DNA of 64,000 bases from Burkholderia sp. BCC1644 (GTDB lineage Bacteria; Pseudomonadota; Gammaproteobacteria; Burkholderiales; Burkholderiaceae). The notes under the pieces are model-generated. The model was not told where the DNA came from. It saw only the letters and a list, made by a program, of their open reading frames with translations, and searched no databases. Shown here piece after piece: positions 26,880 through 40,798 of this stretch; positions within the stretch are counted from its first letter, which is position 1, and each line of letters opens with the position of its first letter. The position numbers were made by a program, and so were the translations under genes. The stretch lies in assembly GCF_902833225.1 (NCBI RefSeq), contig NZ_CADFEI010000005.1, positions 372,001 through 436,000 of the forward strand. Reading direction: 5' to 3'.

Positions 26880-27830
26880 GTGAGCGACCAGTTACAGAAA
26901 TTCATGTTCAATGCGGCGCCCGTGCGCGGCGAGATCGTTTCGCTGCGCAATACGTGGCAGGAAGTGCTCGCCCGCCGCGACTACCCTGCCCCCGTGCGCA
27001 CGGTGCTCGGCGAGATGATGGCCGCGTGCGCGCTGCTGTCCGCGAACCTGAAATTTCACGGCACCCTGATCATGCAGATCTTCGGCGACGGGCCGGTCCA
27101 GATGCTGGTCGTCCAGTGCGGTTCCGATCTGTCGATGCGGGCCACCGCGAAGTTCGCCGGCGACGCGGCGCAAACGATCGGCGACGACACCAGCTTCGCG
27201 TCGCTCGTCAACGCGAGCGGCCACGGCCGTTGCGTGATCACGCTCGACCCGGCCGACAAGCTGCCGGGCCAGCAGCCGTACCAGGGCATCGTGCCGCTGA
27301 ACGGCGTCGACGGCCCGCTCGAGTCGGTGTCGCAGGTGCTCGAGCACTACATGCATCACTCGGAGCAGCTCGACACGCGGCTGTGGCTCGCGGCCGATCG
27401 CGACCGCGCGGTCGGCATGCTGTTGCAGAAGCTGCCGGGCGACGGCGGCATCGTGCCGCGCAACGCCGAAACCGATATCGACACGTGGGAGCGCGTCTGC
27501 ACGCTCGGCGGCACGCTGTCCGCCAAGGAACTGCTCGAGGTCGAACCGGAAGTCGTGTTCCGCCGGCTGTTCTGGCAGGAAAACGTGCAGCACTTCGAAC
27601 CGGCCGGCACGCGCTTCCAGTGCTCGTGCTCGCGCGAGAAGGTCGGTGCGATGCTGCGCATGCTCGGTCGCGACGAAGTCGACAGCGTGATCGTCGAGCG
27701 CGGCCACGTCGAGATCCACTGCGAGTTCTGCAACCAGCGCTACGAGTTCGATCCCGTCGACGTCGCGCAGTTGTTCGCGGCACCCGGCGTCGAGACCGGC
27801 ATCGCGCCGGCAACCGACCAGCGTCACTGA
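26880..27830 (+). CDS. hslO: Redox-regulated chaperone Hsp33
   Basis: 316 aa, GTG start at 26880 with AGGAAG upstream. Hsp33 holds unfolding proteins during oxidative stress. Near the C-terminus the zinc-binding redox switch is present as CSCSREK and CEFCNQR (CxC and CxxC). N-terminal features such as FMFNAAPVRGEIVSL and GHGRCVITLDP are conserved. It follows the carbonic-anhydrase-like gene closely, so the two may be one transcript. Confidence 0.93.
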   Translation: MSDQLQKFMFNAAPVRGEIVSLRNTWQEVLARRDYPAPVRTVLGEMMAACALLSANLKFHGTLIMQIFGDGPVQMLVVQCGSDLSMRATAKFAGDAAQTIGDDTSFASLVNASGHGRCVITLDPADKLPGQQPYQGIVPLNGVDGPLESVSQVLEHYMHHSEQLDTRLWLAADRDRAVGMLLQKLPGDGGIVPRNAETDIDTWERVCTLGGTLSAKELLEVEPEVVFRRLFWQENVQHFEPAGTRFQCSCSREKVGAMLRMLGRDEVDSVIVERGHVEIHCEFCNQRYEFDPVDVAQLFAAPGVETGIAPATDQRH

Positions 27831-27964
27831 GCGGCGTGCTCGTGCCCGCCATCCGGGCACGGGCGCATAATGACGCACGAGCGCCGCACGCACGGCTCAG
27901 GCACCGGAGGCCCGGCCTTCGGTGCACGCCATTTCCCGCCGTCGGCGCGCTGCAGGAGAACCAC

Positions 27965-28321
27965 ATGAATCGCCTCCGCCCGTTTCGCACCCTCATCCTG
28001 ACGAGCGCCGCCGCCGGCACGCTCGCGCTCGCCGGCTGCGCGATGCCACCGCCGACGTCCACGATCCTGAGCCGCCTGCCCGAACCGGGCGCGTCGGGCG
28101 GCCAGCCGCCCGCGCTCTCGAGCGCCGAACGCAAGCGCTACGACGAGATCGACCAGCAGGTCCTGCGCGAACAGAACAGCGCCATCGCGGCCGAGGCAGC
28201 CGCACGCGCATGGGCGTACTACTCGCCACCGCCCGTGACCGTCTACGGCGGGTACTACGGCGGATGGGGAAATCGCTGGGGAACGGGTGTCAGCTACGGC
28301 TACCCGGGCTGGTGGTGGTGA
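27965..28321 (+). CDS. Small lipoprotein with Gly/Trp/Tyr-rich tail
   Basis: 118 aa. ATG 27965 follows AGGAGAA. The signal peptide (LILTSAAAGTLALAGC) has a LAGC lipobox. A helical middle (ERKRYDEIDQQVLREQNSAI) leads to an aromatic glycine-rich end (VYGGYYGGWGNRWG). No family name is recognised. A strong terminator follows. Confidence 0.72.
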   Translation: MNRLRPFRTLILTSAAAGTLALAGCAMPPPTSTILSRLPEPGASGGQPPALSSAERKRYDEIDQQVLREQNSAIAAEAAARAWAYYSPPPVTVYGGYYGGWGNRWGTGVSYGYPGWWW

Positions 28322-28356
28322 GCGGTCAATCGATCGATTGACGACTGGCAGGAAAT

Positions 28357-28385
28357 AAAAAAGCGCGGTATTTCCCGCGCTTTTT
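28357..28385. terminator. Bidirectional terminator
   Basis: AAAAAGCGCGG and CCGCGCTTTTT form a stem with a loop of six bases between the small lipoprotein gene (+) and ftsB (-), ending both transcripts. Confidence 0.85.
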
Positions 28386-28407
28386 CAATGGGTTCGAGGT
28401 ATCGCGA

Positions 28408-28833
28408 TCAGTGATGCGCGGCCTTGCCCTTGTCGCCGCCATGATGCCGCGACGGCTTCGCAATCGACTGCGGATTCGGCACGACACGCACCGGCGCCGC
28501 GGAGACGGTACCGCGCGTCGACGTGTTCGACGGCGTGTTGTTCAGCGGCCCTGCGGGCGCATTCGGCGACACGAACTGCACGAATACTTCGCCGTCCTTC
28601 ACCATGCCCATCTCGTAGCGCGCACGCTCCTCGATGGCCGCGGTGCCGCTTTGCAGATCCTGCACTTCGCCGGCCGTGCGCTCGTTGCGCAGCTTCTCGT
28701 CCGCATTCTTCTGGAGCTGGTCGTCGAGCTGCTGACGCAATTCATGCACCCGCAGCCAGCCGCCGTGTCCCCACCATAGGGGGTACTGAATGAGCGCCAG
28801 CAAGGCAATCAGGACGACAGTGACAAGCCGCAT
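28408..28833 (-). CDS. ftsB: Cell division protein FtsB
   Basis: 141 aa. FtsB is a bitopic divisome protein acting with FtsL and FtsQ. One N-terminal transmembrane helix ([19 protein letters not shown]) is followed by a periplasmic coiled coil ([23 protein letters not shown]) and the family motif [21 protein letters not shown]. The C-terminal 45 residues are a long low-complexity tail ([13 protein letters not shown]) not found in E. coli FtsB. Downstream of eno, as usual. Confidence 0.92.
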   Translation of the reverse strand: MRLVTVVLIALLALIQYPLWWGHGGWLRVHELRQQLDDQLQKNADEKLRNERTAGEVQDLQSGTAAIEERARYEMGMVKDGEVFVQFVSPNAPAGPLNNTPSNTSTRGTVSAAPVRVVPNPQSIAKPSRHHGGDKGKAAHH

Positions 28834-28914
28834 GTAAGAGACGCAGATATAAGAAGCGCCGCTCCGCGCACGTGCACAGAGCGGCGTCGATATGACGAAC
28901 CCGATAGTAGCGCG

Positions 28915-30228
<1,314 letters not shown>

Positions 30229-30304
30229 TCAAACTGCGACGGCGCGCGCGCCGGAACCGCTTTCGCTACAGACGCGCGAAGCCGTCGCAAGGTTCATTCG
30301 ATCT

Positions 30305-31159
30305 TTAATTGAAATCGTTTTCCAGGAACGGATTGCGCTTCACCGCCTGGTCGAGCGTGACCAGCGTCTCCAGCAGCGCACCCATCCGGTTCAGCGGCAC
30401 CGCGTTCGGGCCGTCCGACTTCGCTTCCGCCGGATTCGGGTGCGTTTCCATGAAGAGGCCGGCAACGCCCGTCGCGACCGCCGCACGCGCGAGCACCGGC
30501 ACGAATTCGCGCTGGCCGCCCGAGCTCGTGCCCTGCCCGCCCGGCAACTGCACCGAGTGGGTCGCGTCGAACACGACCGGCGCGTTCGTCTCGCGCATGA
30601 TCGCGAGCGAACGCATGTCCGACACGAGATTGTTGTAGCCGAACGAGACGCCGCGCTCGCACGCCATGAAGCGGTCTTCCGACAGCCCCGCTTCACGTGC
30701 CGCGTCGCGCGCCTTGTCGATCACGTTCTTCATGTCGTGCGGCGCGAGGAACTGGCCCTTCTTGATGTTGACGGGCTTGCCCGAGCGCGCGCACGCGTGG
30801 ATGAAGTCGGTCTGGCGGCACAGGAACGCCGGCGTCTGCAGCACGTCAACGACCGACGCGACCTGCTCGATCTCGTCGATCGAATGCACGTCGGTCAGCA
30901 CCGGCAGGCCGAGCTGACGCTTCACCTCGGACAGGATCCGCAGGCCTTCGTCCATTCCGAGGCCACGGAACGACTTGCCCGAGCTGCGGTTCGCCTTGTC
31001 GTAGGACGACTTGTAGATGAACGGAACGTTCAGCTTCTCGCAGATCTCCTTCAGGCGGCCCGCCGTGTCGATCGTCATTTGCTCCGATTCGACGACGCAG
31101 GTACCCGCGATCAGGAAGAAAGGCTTGTCGAGACCGACCTCGAAATCGCACAGCTTCAT
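30305..31159 (-). CDS. kdsA: 3-deoxy-8-phosphooctulonate synthase
   Basis: 284 aa. KdsA condenses PEP with arabinose 5-phosphate to give KDO-8-phosphate for lipopolysaccharide core. Motifs include [61 protein letters not shown] and [12 protein letters not shown]. Three bases separate it from pyrG upstream. Confidence 0.96.
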   Translation of the reverse strand: MKLCDFEVGLDKPFFLIAGTCVVESEQMTIDTAGRLKEICEKLNVPFIYKSSYDKANRSSGKSFRGLGMDEGLRILSEVKRQLGLPVLTDVHSIDEIEQVASVVDVLQTPAFLCRQTDFIHACARSGKPVNIKKGQFLAPHDMKNVIDKARDAAREAGLSEDRFMACERGVSFGYNNLVSDMRSLAIMRETNAPVVFDATHSVQLPGGQGTSSGGQREFVPVLARAAVATGVAGLFMETHPNPAEAKSDGPNAVPLNRMGALLETLVTLDQAVKRNPFLENDFN

Positions 31160-31162
31160 GCT

Positions 31163-32866
<1,704 letters not shown>

Positions 32867-32972
32867 TCAGCAATTGGCGCGATGATCGCGCCCTTTCGTG
32901 CCGACCCGCGCCAGCCGCGCGCGCCGGGGCAAACCGGCCGGCCGGTCGGCGCGCGGCGGCCCGCGCGACGCG

Positions 32973-33818
32973 TCAGGCGCGCTTCGCGAGCGGCGCGCTG
33001 ACCTGTGAAACGCCGCCCTCCTCCGCCTTCAGCGAATTCAGCATCCGCTGCAATGCGCGGGCGGTCTCGAGCGGCCGCTCCATCGGGAACAGGTGACTGC
33101 CTTCGAGCCACTCGACGCGGCCGCGCGCCGCGCGCCGCGTCGCATCGAGCCCGACCTGCCGCACCTCGCGCGAACGCGTGCCGGCGAGGAAACCGAGCGG
33201 CACCGGCGCGCCGTGCGCGAGCCGCGGGCCGAGCGTGTGCGGCAGCGTCCGGTAGATCAGATACTCGACCTGGCGGTCGAACGCGAGCGCCCGCTCGCCG
33301 TCGGCGCCGGCCTGCGGAATCCCGTAGTCGATGTAGTCGGCCAGCATCCGTTCGTCCCAGCGCGCGAACGCCGGTTTCTCGCGGAAGTGCCGCCAGACTT
33401 CGTCGCGGCTGACCCAGCGCGTGCGCCGGTTGCGCGTCGCGGCGGCCGGCGACAGCCGCTCGTCGAGCCCCGCCCACTGGCTCGCGCGCAGTGCGCCGGC
33501 ACGCCAGCCCGCGATGATCGGCGAATCGATCATCACGACGCCGCGCACCCATTGCGGCTTCTTCAGCGCGGCCATCAGCGACAGGTAGCCGCCGAGCGAA
33601 TGGCCGACGAGCCATACCGGGCGCTCGTAGCGCCTGCCGATGTCGTCGAGCAGCTGCTCGACGAGGTGCGGCCAGTCGCGCGTCACCGGATAGCGGCGGT
33701 CGTGGCCGATCCGTTCGATGTAGCGCAGCTCGTAGTCGTCGGCCAGTTCGGCGAAGATCGTCCGATACGTCGACGCCGGAAAGCCGTTCGCATGCGAGAA
33801 GTGGAGGATGTCCTTCAA
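32973..33818 (-). CDS. Alpha/beta hydrolase (TTG start)
   Basis: 281 aa. The only suitable start is TTG at 33818 (KDILHFSHANGFPASTYR), with AAAGGAG about 11 bases upstream. It has an oxyanion HANGFP segment, the nucleophile elbow GHSLGGY, and a C-terminal SHLFPMERPLET containing the probable catalytic His. Substrate unknown. Its leader carries several 49-bp tandem hairpin repeats, so its expression may be shaped by RNA structure. Confidence 0.78.
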   Translation of the reverse strand: MKDILHFSHANGFPASTYRTIFAELADDYELRYIERIGHDRRYPVTRDWPHLVEQLLDDIGRRYERPVWLVGHSLGGYLSLMAALKKPQWVRGVVMIDSPIIAGWRAGALRASQWAGLDERLSPAAATRNRRTRWVSRDEVWRHFREKPAFARWDERMLADYIDYGIPQAGADGERALAFDRQVEYLIYRTLPHTLGPRLAHGAPVPLGFLAGTRSREVRQVGLDATRRAARGRVEWLEGSHLFPMERPLETARALQRMLNSLKAEEGGVSQVSAPLAKRA

Positions 33819-33839
33819 ACGCCGTTGTCTCCTTTGTCG

Positions 33840-34115
33840 ACGAGAGTTAGTGCTTTAGCACTTACTCTCGTCCCATGCTTCGCGGTCGACCAGAGTTAGT
33901 GCTTCAGCACTTACTCTCGTCCCATGCTTCGCGGTCGACCAGAGTTAGTGCTTCAGCACTTACTCTCGTCCCATGCTTCGCGGTCGACCAGAGTTAGTGC
34001 TTCAGCACTTACTCCCGTCCCGTGCTTCGCGCTCGACCGGAGTGGATGCTTCGGCACTGCTCCGCTCCCGTGCTTCATTTTCTGCCGGAGCCGTGCTTCG
34101 GCACTTTACGCCGGC
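33840..34115. repeat. 49-bp tandem repeat with internal hairpin
   Basis: The motif AGTTAG recurs at 33845, 33894, 33943 and 33992, exactly 49 bp apart, with near-identical units. Degenerate copies follow from about 34041 and 34089. Each unit has inverted arms GAGTTAGTGC and GCACTTACTC around a 4-base loop, and units join at the palindrome GGTCGACC. The copy next to the hydrolase has 16-bp arms starting GACGAGAGT. The 336 bp between comEC and the hydrolase contain nothing else, and 49 is not a multiple of three, so this is not coding. Confidence 0.85.
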
Positions 34116-34154
34116 CACGCGTTTTCTTGCCTGATACGCCGGCGCTCGCCGCGC

Positions 34155-36692
34155 TCACCGGTCCATCCAGTACCGGCGCCGCTCGTCGCGATAACGCACG
34201 AATGCGAACCCGCCATCGGCCGGCGCGACGTCGAACCGGATGGCGCCGTCGCGATCGGTGCGCGGCAGCGGAATCCCGCGCGCCTCGTAGCGTGCGAGGA
34301 CGCTCCGGTGCGGATGCCCGAAACGATTGCGATAGCCTACAGGAAATACCGCGACACGCGGCCCGACCGAATCGAGGAAAGGCTCGACCGACGACGTGCG
34401 GCTACCGTGGTGCGGCACGACCAGGATCTGGGCGGCCAGCGCGTCGCGCGCGGCGCTCACGAGCCGGCGTTCGGCGGGCGCTTCGATGTCGCCCGTCAGC
34501 AGCGCGGACGTCCCGCCCGCATCGATGCGCAGCACGCACGACTGCCCGTTCGACGAACCCGTATCCGGGCCGCCCGACGGCCAGAGCATCGTGAACACGA
34601 CGCCGTCCCAGGTCCAGCGCTGCCCGGCCGCGCACGGCAGCCGGTCGGCAACGCCGGCGGCCATCGCATCGCGCCACAGTCCGCTCTTCGGCGGAATGCC
34701 CGCCAGCAACTGGCGCACGTCGGCGGCCGCATAGACGGCCGGTGCGCCGCCCGCGTGATCGGCGTGCGCATGACTGATCACGAGCGAATCGATCACCGCG
34801 ATACCACGCGAGCGCAATGCCGGCGCGACGATCCGCGCACCGGCATGCGTCGACTCCGCGCCCGGCCCTGCATCGAACAGCAAGGTCCGCCGCGCGGTCT
34901 CCACCAGCACCGACGCGCCCTGCCCGACGTCCAGCACGGTCAGCCTGAAACCGCCCGGCGGCGGCGTGTCGGGCGCCGGTGCAACGAGCGGCAGCCACGT
35001 GAGCGGCGCCGCCCAGCGCAACGGCCAGCCGCGCGGCATCAGCGCCCACACGACACCCACGCAGGCCAGCGCCAGCACCGGCCAGTCGGGCATCGGCAAC
35101 CAGAACACGCCGGCCGGCCAGTCGGCGAGGTGCCCGAGCAACGTCATCATCGGTTCGAGCGCCGCGTGCGCGAGCCGGAACGCATCCGCATCGAGTGGCG
35201 CGGGCAGCGCGATGCCGGCCAGCACGACCGGCGTCACGACCGCGCTGACCCACGGAATCGCGAATGCATTGCCGAACGGGCCCGACAGCGAAATCTGCGC
35301 AAACCACGCGGCCGTAAGCGGCGCGAGACCGATCGTCACCGCGTACTGTATGCGCGTGGCCTCGGCGAGACGACGTCCCGCGCGCACGCCCCACGCGCGC
35401 AACCGGCTCGACAGGCCGGCCGCGCCGCCGCCCTCGTCACCTTCCGCGCCTGCCTCCTGCACAGCGCGCCAGCCGGCAACCGCCAGCAGAATCACGGCGA
35501 CCGCACCGAACGACAGCCAGAACCCGGCCGACAGCACCGCCCACGGATCGGCGAGCAGCACGCCGCCCAGCGCCGCGCACAGCACCGCCGACGTCGGCAC
35601 GCTGCGTCCGGCCAGATATGCGATGCCGCCGCCCGCGATCATCCACCACGCGCGCTGCGCCGGCACGTTGAAGCCGGCGAGCGCCGCATAGCCGGCCGCG
35701 GCCACCAGGGCGGCAAGCGCGGCCGCGTACTGCGCAGGCAACACGAGCGTCGCGGCCCGCGCGCGCCAGCGCAGCCGGCGCCAGACCATCGACACGAGCC
35801 CGCCCGCCATCGCGCCGACCAACCCGACATGCAGGCCGGAAATCGCGACCAGGTGGCTCGTGCCGGTGTTGCGCAGGGCGCGCCAGTCGTCGTCACCGAT
35901 GCCCGACTGGTCGCCGATCGCCAGCGCGGCGACGATGCCGCGATGCGCGGCGTCGACACCGAGCGTCTCGCCAATACGGGCCCGCAGCGCGTCGCGCAGC
36001 CGATCGATCGACGCACGCCATCCCGATGCGCGCGCGTCGAGCAATGCCGCCCGCCGTGGTGCGCCGATGTACCCGATGGCACGAATGCCCGCCGCGAGCC
36101 ACGCCGCCTCGCTGTCGCGCACGCCGGGATTGGCCTCGGCATGCGGCCGCTTCAGGCGCACGACGAAACGCCAGCGCTGTGCGGCACGCAGGTCGGGAAG
36201 CGCATCACGTGTCGCGGGCCCGCCGTACGCGCGCCACGACAGCCGGATCAACGGCGGAAAGCGGACCAGCCCCGCATCGTTCGACTCGACCGCGAACAGC
36301 AGACGCGCGCCGCTCTCGTCGACGACGGGCAGGCCCCTGATCACGCCCGTGACGACGATGTCGCGCCCTTCCCATTCCGCCGGCAAGCTGTCGCCCAGCC
36401 GCCATTCGGCGCGCACGGCCGCGTAGCCGAATCCCGCGACGCAGGCCGCGAGCGCGCACAGCATCCAGCCGAGTGCGGCCGTCGTACGCGTACGCGGTCG
36501 ACGCATGCACCACGCACCCAGCGCCGCGCTTCCGGCGAGCATGGCCGCCCCGGCCAGCCATGCGATCGCGCCCGGCAACGCCGCCTGCCGCTGCAGCACG
36601 ACGACGCCGAGCGCGAACGCGATCCACGCAACGCGCATTCCACCTCCTCGTCGACCTGGCGCCGCGATGACGAATACGGCGCCTTCCGGCAA
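34155..36692 (-). CDS. comEC: DNA internalisation competence protein ComEC/Rec2
   Basis: 845 aa inner-membrane channel for single-stranded DNA uptake. It has N-terminal hydrophobic helices and a DUF4131-like soluble part, a middle Competence domain with many membrane segments (GTSHLVAISGLHVGLVGAM), and a C-terminal metallo-beta-lactamase-like domain (LDVGQGASVLVET, VISHAHADHAGG, VVPHHGSRTSS). Full length. It lies 3 bp after tatD on the same strand. Confidence 0.92.
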   Translation of the reverse strand: MPEGAVFVIAAPGRRGGGMRVAWIAFALGVVVLQRQAALPGAIAWLAGAAMLAGSAALGAWCMRRPRTRTTAALGWMLCALAACVAGFGYAAVRAEWRLGDSLPAEWEGRDIVVTGVIRGLPVVDESGARLLFAVESNDAGLVRFPPLIRLSWRAYGGPATRDALPDLRAAQRWRFVVRLKRPHAEANPGVRDSEAAWLAAGIRAIGYIGAPRRAALLDARASGWRASIDRLRDALRARIGETLGVDAAHRGIVAALAIGDQSGIGDDDWRALRNTGTSHLVAISGLHVGLVGAMAGGLVSMVWRRLRWRARAATLVLPAQYAAALAALVAAAGYAALAGFNVPAQRAWWMIAGGGIAYLAGRSVPTSAVLCAALGGVLLADPWAVLSAGFWLSFGAVAVILLAVAGWRAVQEAGAEGDEGGGAAGLSSRLRAWGVRAGRRLAEATRIQYAVTIGLAPLTAAWFAQISLSGPFGNAFAIPWVSAVVTPVVLAGIALPAPLDADAFRLAHAALEPMMTLLGHLADWPAGVFWLPMPDWPVLALACVGVVWALMPRGWPLRWAAPLTWLPLVAPAPDTPPPGGFRLTVLDVGQGASVLVETARRTLLFDAGPGAESTHAGARIVAPALRSRGIAVIDSLVISHAHADHAGGAPAVYAAADVRQLLAGIPPKSGLWRDAMAAGVADRLPCAAGQRWTWDGVVFTMLWPSGGPDTGSSNGQSCVLRIDAGGTSALLTGDIEAPAERRLVSAARDALAAQILVVPHHGSRTSSVEPFLDSVGPRVAVFPVGYRNRFGHPHRSVLARYEARGIPLPRTDRDGAIRFDVAPADGGFAFVRYRDERRRYWMDR

Positions 36693-36695
36693 CGA

Positions 36696-37484
36696 TTATG
36701 CGGATGAAAGTGCGAGTCGCGGCAGCGCGGCGAGCGCGTTAGCCGAAGTGCATAGGGACACGGCGCCGGCATCGAGCCCGCGCAGTTCGGCGAGCACGTC
36801 GCCGATGCGCGGCACCTGGTCGGGCGTGTTGCGGGACTTGTACGCCCATTCGGGCGCGATGTCGGGCGCGTCGGTCTCGACGACGAGCGCGTCGAGTGGC
36901 AACTCCGTGGCAAGCCGGCGGATCTGCAGCGCACGCGTGAACGTCACGTTGCCGCCGAAGCCGAGATGCAGCCCTTGCGCGAGATACGCTTCGGCCTGCT
37001 GGAAACTGCCGTTGAACGCATGCGCGATGCCGCGCCGCACGCCGAAACGGCGCAGCCCGGCGAGCACGCGGTCCTGCGACTTGCGCACGTGACACAGCAC
37101 GGGCAGGTCGAATTCGCGCGCCAGCTTGAGCTGCCCCTGATAGAAGAACTGCTGACGGTCTTCGTCGAGCCCCGGCACGAAATAGTCGAGGCCGATCTCG
37201 CCGATCGCGACGAAGCGCGGGTCGTCGAGGCTCGCCTCGATCTCCATGCGCAGCCGGTCGAGATCCTCGTCACGCGCCTGCGGCGTATACATCGGATGGA
37301 TGCCGAGCGCATAGACGGCGCCCGGCGTGCGTTGCGCGAGTTCGCGCACCGTCGTGAAGTTGTCGCGCCCGATGCTCGGGATCACGATGCGCGACACGCC
37401 GGCCGCGCGCGCCGCGTGCGCGACCGCGTCGCGGTCGGCGTCGAACTCGGCGGCATCGAGATGGCAGTGCGTGTCGATCCACAT
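36696..37484 (-). CDS. tatD: TatD family metal-dependent DNase
   Basis: 262 aa. Metal ligands are visible in MWIDTHCHLDAAEFDAD, ALGIHPMY, AIGEIGLDYF, LPVLCHVRKS, AHAFNGS and VVETDAPDIAPEW. Members are 3'-5' exonucleases or endonucleases. ATG 37484 gives the conserved start; the longer frame upstream is unsupported. Location between comEC and lolD is normal for Burkholderia. Confidence 0.88.
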   Translation of the reverse strand: MWIDTHCHLDAAEFDADRDAVAHAARAAGVSRIVIPSIGRDNFTTVRELAQRTPGAVYALGIHPMYTPQARDEDLDRLRMEIEASLDDPRFVAIGEIGLDYFVPGLDEDRQQFFYQGQLKLAREFDLPVLCHVRKSQDRVLAGLRRFGVRRGIAHAFNGSFQQAEAYLAQGLHLGFGGNVTFTRALQIRRLATELPLDALVVETDAPDIAPEWAYKSRNTPDQVPRIGDVLAELRGLDAGAVSLCTSANALAALPRLALSSA

Positions 37485-37552
37485 GGCGGCATGTCCTGCG
37501 CCCTCGCGCCGCGCCAGGGCACACCCGGCAGCAGCCCGAAAGCGTTCGCTTC

Positions 37553-38303
<751 letters not shown>

Positions 38304-38311
<8 letters not shown>

Positions 38312-39557
38312 AACGGAGCGCCTCCGCCGGCTTCACCTTCGCACCGCGCCAGCTCGGATAGAGCGTCGCGACGGCCGACAGCGCGAACGCGATCAGCCCG
38401 ATCCGGATCACGTCGCTTGCGACGAGTTCGGACGGCAACTCGCTGATGAAGTACACCGACGGCGGCAGGAACTGCACGCCGAACAGGTGCTCGATCATCG
38501 GGATCAGCCACGGGATGCTCCATGCGATCAGGCAGCCGAGCGCGACGCCGGACGCGGTGCCGACGAAGCCGATCGTCACGCCCTGCACGACGAAGATCTT
38601 CATGATCGACCCCGGCTGCGCGCCGAGCGTGCGCAGGATCGCGATGTCGGCCTGCTTGTTGGTCACCGTCATCACGAGCGACGACACGAGGTTGAACGCG
38701 GCCACCGCGATGATCAGCGTGAGGATGATGAACATCATCCGCTTCTCGATCTGCACGGCCGAGAACCAGGTCTTGTTCTGCTGGGTCCAGTCGCGGATGT
38801 ACAGGCTGCCCGACAGCGTATGCGACAGCTCGACCGCCACGTCCGGCGCCTTCTGCATGTCCTTCAGACGCAGCCGCACGCCGGTCGGCGCGACCATCCG
38901 GAACAGCGCCTCGGCGTCGCGAATGTTGATCATCGCGAGCGTGCTGTCGTATTCGTAGTGCCCGGACTCGAACACGCCGACGACCGTGAACTGCTTCAGC
39001 CGCGGCATCATGCCGGCCGGCGTGATCGACCCTTCCGGCGCGACCAGCGTGACCTTGTCGCCGACCGTCACGCCGAGGTTGCCGGCGAGCGCATCGCCGA
39101 GCACGATGCCGAACTGGCCCGGCACGAGCGCGGCGAGCTGGCCCGCCTTCATGTCCTTGCCGATGTCCGACACCTGCGGCTCGAGCGTCGGCTCGACGCC
39201 GCGCAGCATCACGCCACTCACGGCGTCCTGGCGCGTGAGCAGCGCCTGTGCATCGACGTACGGCGCCGCGCCGATCACCGACGGATTGCGGCGCGCTTCC
39301 TGCGCGGTCAGTTGCCAGTCGGGCATCGAGCCCGTCGGCGAGAACACCTCGACGTGCGCGAGCACCGACAGCATGCGATCGCGCACTTCCTTCTGGAAGC
39401 CGTTCATCACCGACAGCACGACGATCAGCGCCGCGACACCGAGCGCGATCCCGAGCATCGACACGAGCGCGATGAAGGAAATGAAGCCGTTGCCGGTCGT
39501 GCGTTTGCCGGCGCGCGTGTAGCGCCAGCCGATCTGCCATTCGTACGGAAGTTTCAA
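38304..39557 (-). CDS. lolC: Lipoprotein-releasing permease (LolC/LolE family, single copy)
   Basis: 417 aa. It starts [20 protein letters not shown] first transmembrane helix ([27 protein letters not shown]) is followed by a large periplasmic domain and three C-terminal helices (FtsX fold). Only one permease gene stands beside lolD, so the complex is probably a homodimer of the LolF type, unlike E. coli LolCE. No second permease is in this window. Confidence 0.9.
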
Positions 39558-39719
39558 GCGAATCCTTTCTGCTGGTTACGGCGGGGAGGCGCCCCGCGGC
39601 CGGCCCGCCGCCCGGTGGCGGCCACCGGCCCGGGCACGGTCGAAAAACGGCCGCCGGACGCAAACGGGCCGTCAGCCGGCCCGATCACGCGCGCAGTTTG
39701 CCATACAATGCGCACCATC

Positions 39720-40784
39720 ATGCACGACCGACGCCTCCATTTTCTCGTTCCGTTCGCGCTGCCGTCGGCGGCCGATGCGGCCTCGTCCCTGCACACGCTG
39801 GACAGCCCCGCGCTCGAAAAGTTGCTCGCCCGCGCCAGCCTCGTCGAGCGCGTGGCCGGCGAGGACTTCCAGCGCACACTGCCGCACGAGCGCTGGCTGG
39901 CCCGCCAGTTCGGCGCGACCCAGGGCAACGCCGCGGACGAGGCACCGCTCGCGCCCTACATGTTGCTGGCGGACGGCGGCGATCCCGGCACACAAGCGTG
40001 GGCGTGCGTCGAGCCCGTCCACGTCGAAATCGCGCACGATCACCTGGTGCTCGTCGACCCGGCCGCCCTCGCGCTCGACGAAGGTGACGCAGCCGCGCTG
40101 CTCGCGGTCGCGCGACCGCTGATCGAGGAGCTCGGCGTGCGCCTCGAAGCGCCGAACCCGGCGCGCTGGTACCTGTCGAGCGACCAGCTCGCCCGGCTGG
40201 CCGGCGCCGCGCCGCTGCGCGCAAGCGGCCGCAACATCGAAATCTGGCTGCCGCACGAAGCCCATACCGGCGAGCGCTCGCGGATGTGGATGAAACTCCA
40301 GAACGAAGTGCAGATGGCGTGGTTCCAGCACCCGGTCAACGACGCTCGCGAAGCGCGCGGGCTGCCGGCCGTCAATTCGATCTGGTTTCATGCACAGGGC
40401 ACGCTGAAGCCGGTCGGCAAGCCGTTCGCACGCGTGCTGTCCGTGTCGCCCGCGGCGCTCGGCCTCGCGCGCGCCGCGCAAACCGAAGCCGGCAGCGCGC
40501 CCGCGACGTTCGGCGCGCTGCCCGCCGCCGACGGCGCAACGCTCGTCGAACTGCCGGCGCTGACCACGCCGTTCATCGAGCAGGACTGGGCGCGCTGGCA
40601 CGACGGGCTCGTCGCGCTCGAGCGCGACTGGTTCGCGCCGGCCCTCGCCGCGCTGCAGAACGGCGCGTTGTCGAGCGTCGATGTCACGCTGTGCGGCGAC
40701 ACGAGCTCCGTGACGCTGCACGCGACGCGCGGCGACCTGCGCAAGTTCTGGCGCCGCCGCGCGCTCGCCTCCCTGTTCGAATAA
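39720..40784 (+). CDS. RpfE-type regulatory protein
   Basis: 354 aa from ATG 39720 (an ATG four codons earlier at 39708 is also possible). Not a well-defined enzyme. Sequence features such as LHFLVPFALPSA, ERWLARQFG, RWYLSSDQLARL, NIEIWLPHEAHTGERSRMW and NEVQMAWFQHPVN match what is usually annotated as RpfE-type regulator or phosphoglycerate-mutase-like protein next to recJ in beta-proteobacteria and Xanthomonas. recJ follows 14 bp downstream. Function is uncertain. Confidence 0.72.
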   Translation: MHDRRLHFLVPFALPSAADAASSLHTLDSPALEKLLARASLVERVAGEDFQRTLPHERWLARQFGATQGNAADEAPLAPYMLLADGGDPGTQAWACVEPVHVEIAHDHLVLVDPAALALDEGDAAALLAVARPLIEELGVRLEAPNPARWYLSSDQLARLAGAAPLRASGRNIEIWLPHEAHTGERSRMWMKLQNEVQMAWFQHPVNDAREARGLPAVNSIWFHAQGTLKPVGKPFARVLSVSPAALGLARAAQTEAGSAPATFGALPAADGATLVELPALTTPFIEQDWARWHDGLVALERDWFAPALAALQNGALSSVDVTLCGDTSSVTLHATRGDLRKFWRRRALASLFE

Positions 40785-40798
40785 CCCATCCATCGCGT

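Noticed and set aside
33840..34115. CRISPR array
   Set aside because: Units are directly adjacent with a 49-bp period and no unique spacers; no cas genes are nearby.
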